Shown: positions 8,313-15,625 of the stretch, piece by piece
Position numbering within the stretch: the stretch's first letter is position 1
How the letters are laid out: each line of letters begins with the position of its first letter
Assembly: GCA_900550525.1 (NCBI GenBank)
Contig: URSN01000004.1
Span: forward strand, 1 to 40,693
Origin: an uncultured Eubacteriales bacterium
GTDB taxonomy: Bacteria; Bacillota; Clostridia; Christensenellales; CAG-138
DNA length: 40,693 nt
Direction: 5' to 3'
Program-made: the position numbers and the translations under genes
Notes under the pieces: generated by a model
The model's input: only the letters and a program-made list of their open reading frames with translations
The model's database searches: none
What the model was told of the DNA's origin: nothing

Positions 8313-8921
8313 ATGATGGAATACGCCTGTGAACCGCTGCTGTGCGCGGCCTGCGCGCTGACGGGGTACCTGTGCGGCAACCTGCAAACGGCCATACTCA
8401 TCAGCAAACGTTATTATCATGACGACGTGCGCGACCACGGCAGCGGCAACGCCGGCAGCACGAACATGGTGCGCGTGTTCGGCATCAAGCCGGGGGCGCT
8501 CACCTTCGCGGGCGATTTTCTCAAGGCCGTCGTCGCGGTGCTGCTGGGGCGGCTCATCATGGGGACGCTGGGCGGGTATATCGGCGGGCTGTTCGTGGTG
8601 CTCGGGCATTGCTTCCCGGCGCTGGCGGGGTTCCGCGGCGGCAAGGGCGTGGCCTCGTCGCTGGCGGTGGCGTGGATGGTGTTCCCGCTCGGCGCGGCGG
8701 CGACGAGCGTGACGGCGGCGCTCCTGCTGCTGCTGACAAAGCGCATCTCCATCTGCTCGCTTGCGGGCGTGCTCGTCTTTGTCGTGATGACCGTGCTGCT
8801 GCGCCGCACGGACGTGGCGCTGGTGGTCCTCGCCGCCGCGCTGTTCACGCTCATCTACGTGCGCCATATCGATAACATCCGCCGCCTGCTGCGCGGCGAG
8901 GAGAAGCAGATCCTCAACTGA
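8313..8921 (+). CDS. plsY: Glycerol-3-phosphate acyltransferase PlsY
   Basis: A 202-residue integral membrane enzyme that transfers the acyl group of acyl-phosphate to glycerol-3-phosphate, the first step of phospholipid synthesis. Family motifs are in place: the GSGNAGSTNMVR loop near residue 45, the GHCFPALAGFRGGKGVASS loop near residue 100, and a C-terminal YVRHIDNIRRLLRGEE loop. Several hydrophobic segments lie between them. Two in-frame ATGs at 8313 and 8316 follow GAGGAGGGA; I give the first. It is separated from der by 4 bp. In many Clostridia gpsA, which makes the glycerol-3-phosphate substrate, comes next; here spoIVA follows directly. Confidence 0.95.
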   Translation: MMEYACEPLLCAACALTGYLCGNLQTAILISKRYYHDDVRDHGSGNAGSTNMVRVFGIKPGALTFAGDFLKAVVAVLLGRLIMGTLGGYIGGLFVVLGHCFPALAGFRGGKGVASSLAVAWMVFPLGAAATSVTAALLLLLTKRISICSLAGVLVFVVMTVLLRRTDVALVVLAAALFTLIYVRHIDNIRRLLRGEEKQILN

Positions 8922-8944
8922 AGTCCTTCTATTTGCGCGCCCCG

Positions 8945-8973
8945 CTCATATACTGGATAACGAGCGATACAGC
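8945..8973 (+). promoter_or_regulatory. Candidate sigma-E promoter of spoIVA
   Basis: CTCATATA (8945-8952) resembles the sigma-E -35 GTCATATT, and GATACAGC (8966-8973) shares ATACA with the -10 CATACA(A/C)T; the spacing is 13 bp. spoIVA is a sigma-E gene in Bacillus, so the position fits. The match is partial. Confidence 0.45.
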
Positions 8974-8988
8974 AGGAGGAGGCGCGTC

Positions 8989-10464
8989 ATGGACAGAACG
9001 GAACTCTATCGGGACATAGCCAAAAGGACGCAGGGGGACGTCTATATCGGCGTGGTCGGCCCGGTGCGCACGGGCAAATCGACGTTCATCAAGCGGTTTT
9101 TGGACCTGCTCGTGCTGCCCAACATCGAAAATGAACACGTCCGCGCCCGCGTGACCGACGAACTGCCGCAAAGCGGCGCCGGCCGTTCGATCATGACGAC
9201 GCAGCCGCGCTTTGTCCCCAACGAGGCCGTCCGCATCGAGTTTGCGGAGCGGCAGTTCTGCAACGTGCGCCTGGTGGACTGCGTGGGCTATCTCGTGCCG
9301 GGGGCCATCGGCCACATGGAGGACGGCGCGCCGCGCATGGTGCGCACGCCCTGGTTCGACCATGACATCCCGTTTGAGGAGGCGGCGGAGCTGGGCACGC
9401 GCAAGGTCATCACGGAACATTCCACCATCGGCGTGGTCATGACCACCGACGGCAGCATCACGGAGCTTTCGCGCGAGAGCTATGTGGAGGCGGAGGCGCG
9501 CGTGATCGCCGAGATGAAGGAGACGGGCAAGCCCTTCGTGCTCGTGATCAACAGCATCGACCCCGAGGGCGAGGCGGCGCAGGCGCTGCGCAGCGCGCTG
9601 GCCGAGCAGTACGGCGTGTGCGCCATCTGCCTCAACGCCATGCAGATGAGCGCCGCGCAGGCCGCGCAGCTGATCGAGGAGGTGCTGCTGGAGTTCCCGC
9701 TGCGCATGATCGAGATCCGCATCCCGTCGTTCCTGCGCGCGCTGCCGCGCGAGCACCGCCTCATGCAGCGGCTGCTCCAGCCGGTATACGCGGCGCTGCC
9801 GCAGCTTTGCCGCGTGCGGGACTACCGCGCCCTGGCCGAACAGCTCCAGCAGGTGGAGCAGTTCCAGCCCGCGCGCGTGGAGCGCGTGGCGCTGGGCGAG
9901 GGGGTGGCCACGCTCGCGCTTCAGCCGGAGGAGGGCCTGTTCTACGAGGTGCTGGGCGAGGAGTGCGGCTGCGACATCCACGATGATTTTGAGCTGATCT
10001 CCGCCATGAAGGGCTTTGTCGCCGCCAAGGCGGAGTACGACCGCATCTCCGGCGCGCTGGAGGAGGCGCGGCGCACGGGCTACGGCGTGGTGCCGCCCGC
10101 CATCGACGAGATGGAGCTCGACGAGCCGGAGATCGTCCGCCAGGGCAGCCGCTTTGGCGTGCGCCTGCGCGCCAGGGCGTCCGGGCTGCATGTGAGCCGC
10201 GTCGTTATCGATAGCGAGAGCAGCCCCTTCGTCGGCACCGAGCTGCAGTCGGAGGCTCTGGTGCAGTCGCTCTTGGCCACGTTTGAGCTGGAGCCCGGCG
10301 CCATCTGGCAGACGAACCTGTTTGGCAAATCGCTCTACGACCTCGTGCGCGACGGCATGGCCGGCAAGGGCGCGATGCAGCCGGCGGTGCAGCAGCGCCT
10401 GCAAACCACGCTCCAGCGCATCGTCAACGAGGGGTGCAACGGCCTCATCTGTATCATGCTCTGA
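8989..10464 (+). CDS. spoIVA: Stage IV sporulation ATPase SpoIVA
   Basis: A 491-residue protein, the normal length for SpoIVA, the ATPase that polymerises on the forespore surface and forms the base of the spore coat. Walker A is GPVRTGKST at residues 24-32; further on come the conserved VDCVGYLVPGAIGH and NSIDPEG segments, and the protein ends in GLICIML, close to the conserved C-terminus that SpoVM/SpoVID-linked assembly needs. AGGAGGAGG precedes the ATG by 6 nt. It follows plsY after 67 bp containing a candidate sigma-E promoter and is closed by a strong terminator. It is expected to be made in the mother cell. Confidence 0.97.
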   Translation: MDRTELYRDIAKRTQGDVYIGVVGPVRTGKSTFIKRFLDLLVLPNIENEHVRARVTDELPQSGAGRSIMTTQPRFVPNEAVRIEFAERQFCNVRLVDCVGYLVPGAIGHMEDGAPRMVRTPWFDHDIPFEEAAELGTRKVITEHSTIGVVMTTDGSITELSRESYVEAEARVIAEMKETGKPFVLVINSIDPEGEAAQALRSALAEQYGVCAICLNAMQMSAAQAAQLIEEVLLEFPLRMIEIRIPSFLRALPREHRLMQRLLQPVYAALPQLCRVRDYRALAEQLQQVEQFQPARVERVALGEGVATLALQPEEGLFYEVLGEECGCDIHDDFELISAMKGFVAAKAEYDRISGALEEARRTGYGVVPPAIDEMELDEPEIVRQGSRFGVRLRARASGLHVSRVVIDSESSPFVGTELQSEALVQSLLATFELEPGAIWQTNLFGKSLYDLVRDGMAGKGAMQPAVQQRLQTTLQRIVNEGCNGLICIML

Positions 10465-10480
10465 CGCGCTGGGCACACTA
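10450..10480 (+). promoter_or_regulatory. Candidate sigma-G promoter of gpr
   Basis: TGTATC (10450-10455) and CACACTA (10474-10480), spaced 18 bp, resemble the forespore sigma-G consensus TGnATA / CATnnTA. The -35 lies inside the end of spoIVA. Transcription would begin near 10487, inside the left arm of the spoIVA terminator stem. Confidence 0.45.
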
Positions 10481-10481
10481 A

Positions 10482-10518
10482 GGGCCGCGGCAGCAACTGC
10501 CGCGGCCCATTTTTTTTT
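10482..10518 (+). terminator. Strong intrinsic terminator after spoIVA
   Basis: A perfect 12-bp stem (GGGCCGCGGCAG, 10482-10493, with 10497-10508), a 3-nt loop, one A and then nine T residues (10510-10518). It separates spoIVA from gpr. Confidence 0.95.
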
Positions 10519-10534
10519 AGCGCAGGAGGCAGGC

Positions 10535-11458
10535 ATGCAGCACTACCGGACGGACCTGGCGCGCGAGGCGCGCGACCTTGCGGGCGGCCGCCAGAGCGGC
10601 GTGGAGCAGGCGCGCGAGCAGCGGGACGGCATGACCATCGAACGCATCGAGATCACGACCGACGCGGCCGCGCGCCGGCTGGATAAGCCCAAGGGGCGCT
10701 ACGTCACCATCGATACCGATGAGATCCCCGCGCACGACCCGACGCTGTTTGCGGCGGTGACGGAGCAGATCGCCGGGGAGCTTCAGGCGCTGCTGGGCGC
10801 GCTGCCGGCGGAGGCGGACGTGCTGGTCGTGGGCCTTGGCAACCGCTTCGTCACGCCCGACGCGCTCGGGCCGGAAACGGTGGACCGCATCTACGTCACG
10901 CGGCATTTCCGCACCGACGCGCCGGAGCTCGCGCCGGCGGGGCTGCGCGCGGTGTCGGCCATGGCGCCCGGGGTGCTCGGTACCACCGGCATCGAGACCG
11001 GCGAGATCGTGCGCGGCCTCGTATCGTGCGCGCGCCCGGCGGCGGTCATCTGCGTGGACGCGCTCGCCGCGCGCAGCACCGGGCGCATCACCCGCCCCGT
11101 GCAGCTGAGCGACGGCGGCATCAGCCCCGGCTCGGGCATCGGCAACCGCCGCGTCGCGCTCTCGTGCGAGACGCGCGGCGTGCCGGTCGTCGCCGTGGGC
11201 GTGCCGATGGTCGTGTACGCCTCGACCATCGCGGCGGACGCGGTCGGCCTCATCGCCGCGCGCGCCAGCCTGCCCGACGGAGAGGAGGCGCTGCGCCAAC
11301 TGGCCGACGAGGTCGTACGCGAGCACTTTGGCCCGCTCATCGTCACGCCCAAGGAGATCGATGCGCTCATCGGCGACACGGCGGAGATGCTGGCCGACGG
11401 CATCAACCGGATGCTGCAGCGGGAGTGCTTTGCCGAACTCAAGGCATTGTTTGGCTAA
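10535..11458 (+). CDS. gpr: Germination protease GPR
   Basis: A 307-residue zymogen of the aspartic-type GPR family (peptidase A25), which degrades the small acid-soluble proteins of the spore core at germination. The N-terminal HYRTDLAREARDL matches the autoprocessing site (cleavage after RTD). The core motifs VVGLGNRFVTPDALGP, GVLGTTGIETGEI, VDALAARS and PVVAVGVPMVVYAST are present. The ATG at 10535 follows AGGAGG by 5 nt; the longer open frame reaching back to 10283 is shadow inside spoIVA. Its transcript should come from the forespore promoter at 10450 because a strong terminator precedes it. spoIIP follows, as in Bacillus. Confidence 0.95.
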   Translation: MQHYRTDLAREARDLAGGRQSGVEQAREQRDGMTIERIEITTDAAARRLDKPKGRYVTIDTDEIPAHDPTLFAAVTEQIAGELQALLGALPAEADVLVVGLGNRFVTPDALGPETVDRIYVTRHFRTDAPELAPAGLRAVSAMAPGVLGTTGIETGEIVRGLVSCARPAAVICVDALAARSTGRITRPVQLSDGGISPGSGIGNRRVALSCETRGVPVVAVGVPMVVYASTIAADAVGLIAARASLPDGEEALRQLADEVVREHFGPLIVTPKEIDALIGDTAEMLADGINRMLQRECFAELKALFG

Positions 11459-11472
11459 GCGGCGCATACCCT
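11443..11472 (+). promoter_or_regulatory. Candidate sigma-E promoter of spoIIP
   Basis: GGCATTGT (11443-11450) and CATACCCT (11465-11472), 14 bp apart, resemble sigma-E elements; the -10 differs from CATACA(A/C)T at one base. The elements straddle the end of gpr. spoIIP needs mother-cell expression while gpr is a forespore gene, so a separate promoter is expected. Confidence 0.45.
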
Positions 11473-11494
11473 CGTATGGGGGAGGGCGGTGCCG

Positions 11495-12475
11495 ATGCAG
11501 AGGGTGCGAACCAGGCGCAGGGGGCGCGGGCGGCCGGCGGCGCGCCTGCGCCTGATGCTGCCGCTTGCGTCGCTGCTGTGCCTGCTGGCGCTGCTGCCGT
11601 TTTCGCTGGGGCGCGCGGACAGGGGGCTTGTCGCGCGGGGCATGCCGCGGCTGATGCAGCTTCCGCCGGCCGCGGCGTCCGACGCGCCCGCGGCCACGCC
11701 CGCGCCGCTGCGGCTCTCCGTGCTCGGCGGGCAGAGCCTGCCCGTGCAGGCGCAGCCGGCGCAGGAGGAGGCGCCCACCATATTGATCTACCATACGCAT
11801 ACGACCGAGGCGTACGCCCAGACCGAGACCTATACCTATACGCCCAGCGGCAGCTGGCGCACCACGGACAACGAAAAGAACGTCGTCGCCGTGGGCGAGC
11901 TGCTGGCCGAGCAGCTGCGCGCGCGCGGCTTCTCCGTCCTGCACGATACCACCGACCATGAGCCGCCCAAGCTCGCCACCGCCTACAGCCGTTCGGAGCA
12001 GACCATGCGCGACTATCAGAAGAAGTACCCCTCGCTCACCGTGTTCATCGACGTGCACCGCGACGCCTATGGCGACGCCGACACGCCCATCACCGACTAT
12101 CTGGAGCTCGATGGCGAGCAGGTCGCGCGCATGATGTTCGTCGTGGGCACCGGTGAGGGCGCGACCGGGACGGGTTTTGCCGAAATGCCGGATTTTGAGA
12201 GCAACTACGCCCTGGCCGAGGCCGCGACCGAATACCTCGCCGCCGTGGACAGCCGCCTGGCGCGCCCCATCCGCGTCAAGACCGGGCGCTACAACCAGCA
12301 CATCTCCGATCACTGCCTGCTCGTGGAGATCGGGCACAACTGCAACTCGCTCGATCAGGCGCTCGCCGCCGTGCCGTATCTGGCGGAGGCGCTCGCCGCC
12401 GCGCTCACCGGGGGCGGGCAGGACGCCGCGGCGCTTTCGGACATGGACGCCTCCGTCTGGTCGCCCGCGGCATAG
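11495..12475 (+). CDS. spoIIP: Stage II sporulation protein P (cell wall amidase/endopeptidase)
   Basis: A 326-residue membrane-anchored peptidoglycan hydrolase of the engulfment machinery (SpoIID-SpoIIM-SpoIIP). A basic N-terminus (RTRRRGRG) and one hydrophobic segment form the anchor. The catalytic domain has YHTHTTEAY near residue 100, the DVHRD motif, and VEIGHNCNSLDQA near the C-terminus, which carry the zinc ligands and catalytic glutamate of the family. A GTG at 11489 is also in frame, but the ATG at 11495 is better spaced from GGAGGG. The stop is followed by a hairpin. By role it should be made in the mother cell. Confidence 0.95.
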   Translation: MQRVRTRRRGRGRPAARLRLMLPLASLLCLLALLPFSLGRADRGLVARGMPRLMQLPPAAASDAPAATPAPLRLSVLGGQSLPVQAQPAQEEAPTILIYHTHTTEAYAQTETYTYTPSGSWRTTDNEKNVVAVGELLAEQLRARGFSVLHDTTDHEPPKLATAYSRSEQTMRDYQKKYPSLTVFIDVHRDAYGDADTPITDYLELDGEQVARMMFVVGTGEGATGTGFAEMPDFESNYALAEAATEYLAAVDSRLARPIRVKTGRYNQHISDHCLLVEIGHNCNSLDQALAAVPYLAEALAAALTGGGQDAAALSDMDASVWSPAA

Positions 12476-12479
12476 GAAA

Positions 12480-12501
12480 GGGCCGCCCCGGCGGGCGGCC
12501 C
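12480..12501. terminator. Hairpin between convergent spoIIP and flavoprotein genes
   Basis: A perfect 9-bp stem GGGCCGCCC / GGGCGGCCC with a 4-nt loop. Neither strand has a long T tract (minus strand continues with TTTCC), so it is a moderate terminator at best. Confidence 0.5.
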
Positions 12502-12514
12502 CTGCTGTAAGGAC

Positions 12515-13057
12515 TCATTCGATGCCGCGGCCCATCTCATACGCGGCGGCAAGCGCCGGATGCCCGGCGATCTCGCCGGGGCCGTCCACGCCGCCGGCGA
12601 ACACCGTCCCGGCAAGGCGCGCCCGTTCAAAGCAGTCCACCCAGCCCTGCATCCCCTTGACCGCGCCCTCGTTGGCGCGCTCTTGCGCGTCGGCCGCCGC
12701 CGTGAGCAGGTATACGTCGCGGAAGGCGTATTCGGCCGTGAACAGCGGGTTGCAGCGGTCGAGCATCGTCTTGAGCTGGCCGCTGAGGCAGTAGTAGTAC
12801 ACCGGCGAGGCGAACACGAGCACGTCCGCCTGCCGCACCCGCTCGGCGATGGCGGGCGCGTCGTCGCGCAGCACGCAGCGCTGCGTCCGCTGGCAGGCCA
12901 TGCAGCCGCGGCAGAAGCCGATCGCCCTGTCCTTGAGGCTGACCGTCTCCACCGCGTGGCCCGCCTCCTGCGCGCCGCGGGCAAAGGCGGCGGCGAGCGC
13001 GTCGGTGTTGCTGTTTTTCCGCAGGCTTGCGGTGATGATGAGTACGTTCTTTGGCAT
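12515..13057 (-). CDS. Flavodoxin-fold NAD(P)H-dependent oxidoreductase
   Basis: A 180-residue FMN-binding protein of the NADPH-dependent FMN reductase / iron-sulfur flavoprotein group. The phosphate-binding loop is ITASLRKNSNT near residues 6-16. A cysteine-rich GCMACQRTQRC follows near residue 50, then the flavin-contacting FASPVYYYCLSG. The cysteine pattern resembles flavoproteins that may carry a cluster or redox thiols; whether a cluster is bound cannot be told. The start ATG at 13057 is preceded by AAAGGGG, and a longer frame to 13099 overlaps the upstream gene. It follows the DUF3737 gene after 26 bp, so they are probably one transcript. Its substrate is unknown. Confidence 0.85.
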   Translation of the reverse strand: MPKNVLIITASLRKNSNTDALAAAFARGAQEAGHAVETVSLKDRAIGFCRGCMACQRTQRCVLRDDAPAIAERVRQADVLVFASPVYYYCLSGQLKTMLDRCNPLFTAEYAFRDVYLLTAAADAQERANEGAVKGMQGWVDCFERARLAGTVFAGGVDGPGEIAGHPALAAAYEMGRGIE

Positions 13058-13083
13058 GTCTGTTGCCCCTTTCCGTGTTGTGT

Positions 13084-13947
13084 TTATGCCCCGGCGCACG
13101 GCGCGGCGGGCATGTCCGTGAGCACGACCTCGCCCCTTGCGCGCGCGTCGTCGCGGATGATCTCGCCCGCCGCCGGCACGAGGATGCGGCCGGAGCGCGG
13201 GTTCTTGATGCTGATCACGGGCGCGGTGAGCTCCGCCGTCACGTCGGATTTTTCAAAGCACAGGTCGGCCCCGCGCAGCTCGCAGTCGATCAGGCGCAGG
13301 CCGCGGCACCAGCACAGCGGCTGCGTGCCCGTGATGACGCAGCGTTCGAGCGTCAGCCCCTCGGAATACCAGGCGAGGTATTCGCCCCGGATCACGCTGT
13401 TTTTCACCGTCACGTTGCGCGCATGCCAGAAGGCGTCCTTGGTGTCGAACGTGCAGCGGTCGAACACGGCGTTTTCGATGTACTGGAAGGAATACTTGCC
13501 GCTGAGCGTCAGTCCCTCGGCCGTAATGTCGCGCGCGCGCAGCAGGAAGTATTCGCCCTCGGCCGCGCAGTCCTTCATGGTGAGGCCGGCCGTGGACCAG
13601 CCGAACTCGCTCGAGAGGATGTCGCACCCGCTCAGCGATGCGTCCCGGCACTCGCGCAGCGCCTTGATGCCGTGCAGCTTTGTGCCGCGGATGGCGATGC
13701 GCTCGGAGTACCAGATGGCGGCGCGGCACTGCTGCGTCAGCTCGCAGTCGCGCGCGGTCAGCCCGCGCACATGCCAGAGCGGGTAGCGCAGGTTGAAATA
13801 GCAGCGCTCCGCTGTGACGTTCTCGCTCTCCTTGAGCGCGCTCTCGCCATCGGCCGGGCCGTCGAAGCGGCAGTCCCGCACGGTGACGTCCGCGCTGGCA
13901 TAGAGCGCGCGCTCCTGGTCAAAACACCGGTTCTCAATGATCTTCAT
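13084..13947 (-). CDS. DUF3737 family protein (right-handed beta-helix-like)
   Basis: A 287-residue protein with a regular repeat of about 20 residues of the form V.D.CxF/I, including LKESENVTAERCYF, WYSERIAIRGTKLHG and TKDAFWHARNVTVKNS. It matches the DUF3737 family, found widely in Firmicutes, which is predicted to form a parallel beta-helix; no function is established. There is no signal peptide or transmembrane segment, so it is cytoplasmic. I start it at the ATG at 13947 (MKIIENRCFDQERALY), as in homologues; AAAGGG lies somewhat far upstream. The flavoprotein gene follows closely. Confidence 0.85.
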   Translation of the reverse strand: MKIIENRCFDQERALYASADVTVRDCRFDGPADGESALKESENVTAERCYFNLRYPLWHVRGLTARDCELTQQCRAAIWYSERIAIRGTKLHGIKALRECRDASLSGCDILSSEFGWSTAGLTMKDCAAEGEYFLLRARDITAEGLTLSGKYSFQYIENAVFDRCTFDTKDAFWHARNVTVKNSVIRGEYLAWYSEGLTLERCVITGTQPLCWCRGLRLIDCELRGADLCFEKSDVTAELTAPVISIKNPRSGRILVPAAGEIIRDDARARGEVVLTDMPAAPCAGA

Positions 13948-14121
13948 ACGCTTGCAGGGTCCCTTTCGTCCATCGGTTGGCGGGCGCATGGGGGCAAGCG
14001 GCGCCCGTCCGGCGCGGGGCTTGCCCCAGCCCGCCGATACCTATTGTAGAACGTCCGGCGGAGAATCGCAAATAGTTAGTTTTCATCCTCTGCCATGCGC
14101 GCGGGGCATGGCGCCTCCGCC

Positions 14122-14150
14122 TTGACAGCGCCGCGGCCCGCGCCTATAAT
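14122..14150 (+). promoter_or_regulatory. Perfect consensus sigma-A promoter of the CLC gene
   Basis: TTGACA (14122-14127), 17-bp spacer, TATAAT (14145-14150): a full match to the housekeeping consensus. The predicted start near 14157 leaves a leader of only about 33 nt, too short for a riboswitch. Confidence 0.9.
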
Positions 14151-14189
14151 GGAGCGGCCGGCCGCGCGCCGGCGGAGGGATGGGATGAG

Positions 14190-15455
14190 ATGAGCATGAA
14201 GCAGCCCTGGCGCGAGTGGTTCCATGACGGAGAGCTGTCGCTGCTGGCCCTGCTGCGCTGGCTGCTGGCCGGCGGGCTTACGGGCCTTGCCTGCGGCCTG
14301 GCGGGCGGGGCGTTCTCGCTGGCGCTCTCGTTTGTGACGGGCGCGCGCGCGGCGCACCCGTGGCTGCTGTTGCTGCTGCCAGCGGCGGGCGTGGCCATCG
14401 TGTGGAGCTACCGCGCGCTGGATATGGAGAACGACAGCGGCACGAACCAGATCATCGCCAGCGTCCGCAGCGGGGAAAAGCCGCGCCTGCGCCTGGCCGC
14501 GCTGATCTTTGCCGGCACGGCGCTCACACATCTGACCGGCGGCAGCGCCGGGCGCGAGGGCGCCGCGCTGCAGATCGGCGGGGCGCTCTCCGCCGCCATC
14601 GGCCGCCTGCTGCGCCTGGACGAGCGGAACATGAACCTCATCGTCCTGTGCGGCATGAGCGCGCTGTTCACGGCGCTCTTTGGCACGCCGCTGGCCGCCA
14701 CGGTGTTCAGCCTGGAGGTCGTCAGCGTGGGCATATTGCAGTATTCGGCCCTGTTCCCGGCGCTGTTTGCAAGCCTCGTCTCGCTGGGCGTTACGCGCCT
14801 GATGGGCGTGCAGGCGGTGGAGTGGACGCTCACGGGCGCGCCGGCGCTCGGGCCGCTGCCGCTGCTTGAGGTGGGCGTGCTCGCGGCGCTGTGCGGGCTG
14901 CTGTCCATCCTGTTCTGCCTTGTGATGCACGGGACGGCCCGCCTCTATCAGCGCCTGCTGCCAAACCGGTACCTGCGCGTGCTCGCCGGCGGGGTGCTGG
15001 TCGTCGCGCTGTCGTTTATCGAGGGCAGCGGCGCGTACAACGGCGCGGGCAGCGCGGGCATCGCCGCAGCGCTGGCCGGCCGGGTCGATACGCCTTTTGC
15101 CTTCCTGCTGAAGATGCTGTTCACCGCGCTCACGCTCGGCGCGGGCTTTCGCGGCGGGGAGATCGTGCCCACCTTTTTCATCGGCGCCACGTTCGGCTGC
15201 GCCGTCGCGCCGCTGCTGGGGCTCGAGCCCGCCTTTGGCGCCGCCGTCGGGCTGATCGCCCTGTTCTGCGGCGTGGTCAACTGCCCGCTTGCGAGCATCC
15301 TGCTGAGCGTGGAGCTCTTTGGCGGCGGCACGCTCTTTTTTGCCCTCGCCTGCGCGCTCAGCTACCTGCTCAGCGGGCGCTTCTCCCTCTACAGCAGCCA
15401 GAAGCTCGTCTACTCCAAGCTCGAACCGCGCTTCATCGATGCCTCCGCCCGGTAG
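14190..15455 (+). CDS. CLC family anion channel/antiporter
   Basis: A 421-residue polytopic membrane protein of the CLC family. The gating-glutamate motif is present as GSAGREGAALQIGG near residues 115-130, and the later helices carry GAGFRGGEIVPTFFIGA, typical of the filter loop GxFxP. The first filter loop reads SGTNQ near residue 83 instead of GSGIP, so the central anion-coordinating serine is replaced. That places it in the clostridial branch related to CLC-F proteins; the transported anion (chloride or fluoride) is open. The C-terminal CBS domains of eukaryotic CLCs are absent. The ATG follows GGAGGG at 10 nt. The last codons are duplicated downstream. Confidence 0.88.
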   Translation: MSMKQPWREWFHDGELSLLALLRWLLAGGLTGLACGLAGGAFSLALSFVTGARAAHPWLLLLLPAAGVAIVWSYRALDMENDSGTNQIIASVRSGEKPRLRLAALIFAGTALTHLTGGSAGREGAALQIGGALSAAIGRLLRLDERNMNLIVLCGMSALFTALFGTPLAATVFSLEVVSVGILQYSALFPALFASLVSLGVTRLMGVQAVEWTLTGAPALGPLPLLEVGVLAALCGLLSILFCLVMHGTARLYQRLLPNRYLRVLAGGVLVVALSFIEGSGAYNGAGSAGIAAALAGRVDTPFAFLLKMLFTALTLGAGFRGGEIVPTFFIGATFGCAVAPLLGLEPAFGAAVGLIALFCGVVNCPLASILLSVELFGGGTLFFALACALSYLLSGRFSLYSSQKLVYSKLEPRFIDASAR

Positions 15456-15500
15456 GCCATTCCTATATCCTCGAACCGCGCTTCATCGACGCCGCCGCCC
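15420..15500 (+). repeat. Tandem duplication of the 3' end of the CLC gene
   Basis: Bases 15420-15450 and 15470-15500 are 31-bp copies exactly 50 bp apart with two mismatches. The first encodes LEPRFIDASAR at the protein end; the second, beyond the stop and in another frame, would encode LEPRFIDAAAH. Confidence 0.9.
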
Positions 15501-15507
15501 ACGGCTG

Positions 15508-15541
15508 CCGGCGCGGGGACGAGATACACGCCCCGCGCCGG
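15508..15541 (+). terminator. Hairpin after the CLC gene
   Basis: A perfect 11-bp stem CCGGCGCGGGG / CCCCGCGCCGG with a 12-nt loop, 53 bp after the stop. There is no T tract, so intrinsic termination is uncertain. Confidence 0.45.
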
Positions 15542-15578
15542 AGAAATGGCGGCCTCCCGTGCGCTGCGGGCGGCCGTA

Positions 15579-15587
15579 TGCTATAAT
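15579..15587 (+). promoter_or_regulatory. Extended -10 promoter
   Basis: TGCTATAAT (TG at 15579, TATAAT 15582-15587) has no clear -35 partner. It lies 38 bp before the small membrane protein gene. Confidence 0.55.
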
Positions 15588-15625
15588 GGGGGTGCAAACA
15601 TGCAGGTACAGGAGGGTATGCCGCC

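Noticed and set aside
5459..8407. Very long minus-strand open frame (982 codons) opposite DUF512, der and plsY
   Set aside because: It lies antisense to three well-matched conserved genes, is rich in Arg, Ala, His and Gln, and matches no family. It reflects the scarcity of stops in GC-rich DNA.
11489..11494. GTG at 11489 as the spoIIP start
   Set aside because: It is only about 4 nt from GGAGG; the ATG at 11495 has better spacing and adds only two codons of difference.
13443..13449. 0A box inside the DUF3737 gene
   Set aside because: Internal to a coding region with no nearby promoter.
14150..14189. Fluoride riboswitch before the CLC gene
   Set aside because: The predicted leader is about 33 nt, too short for the aptamer, and no such fold was seen.
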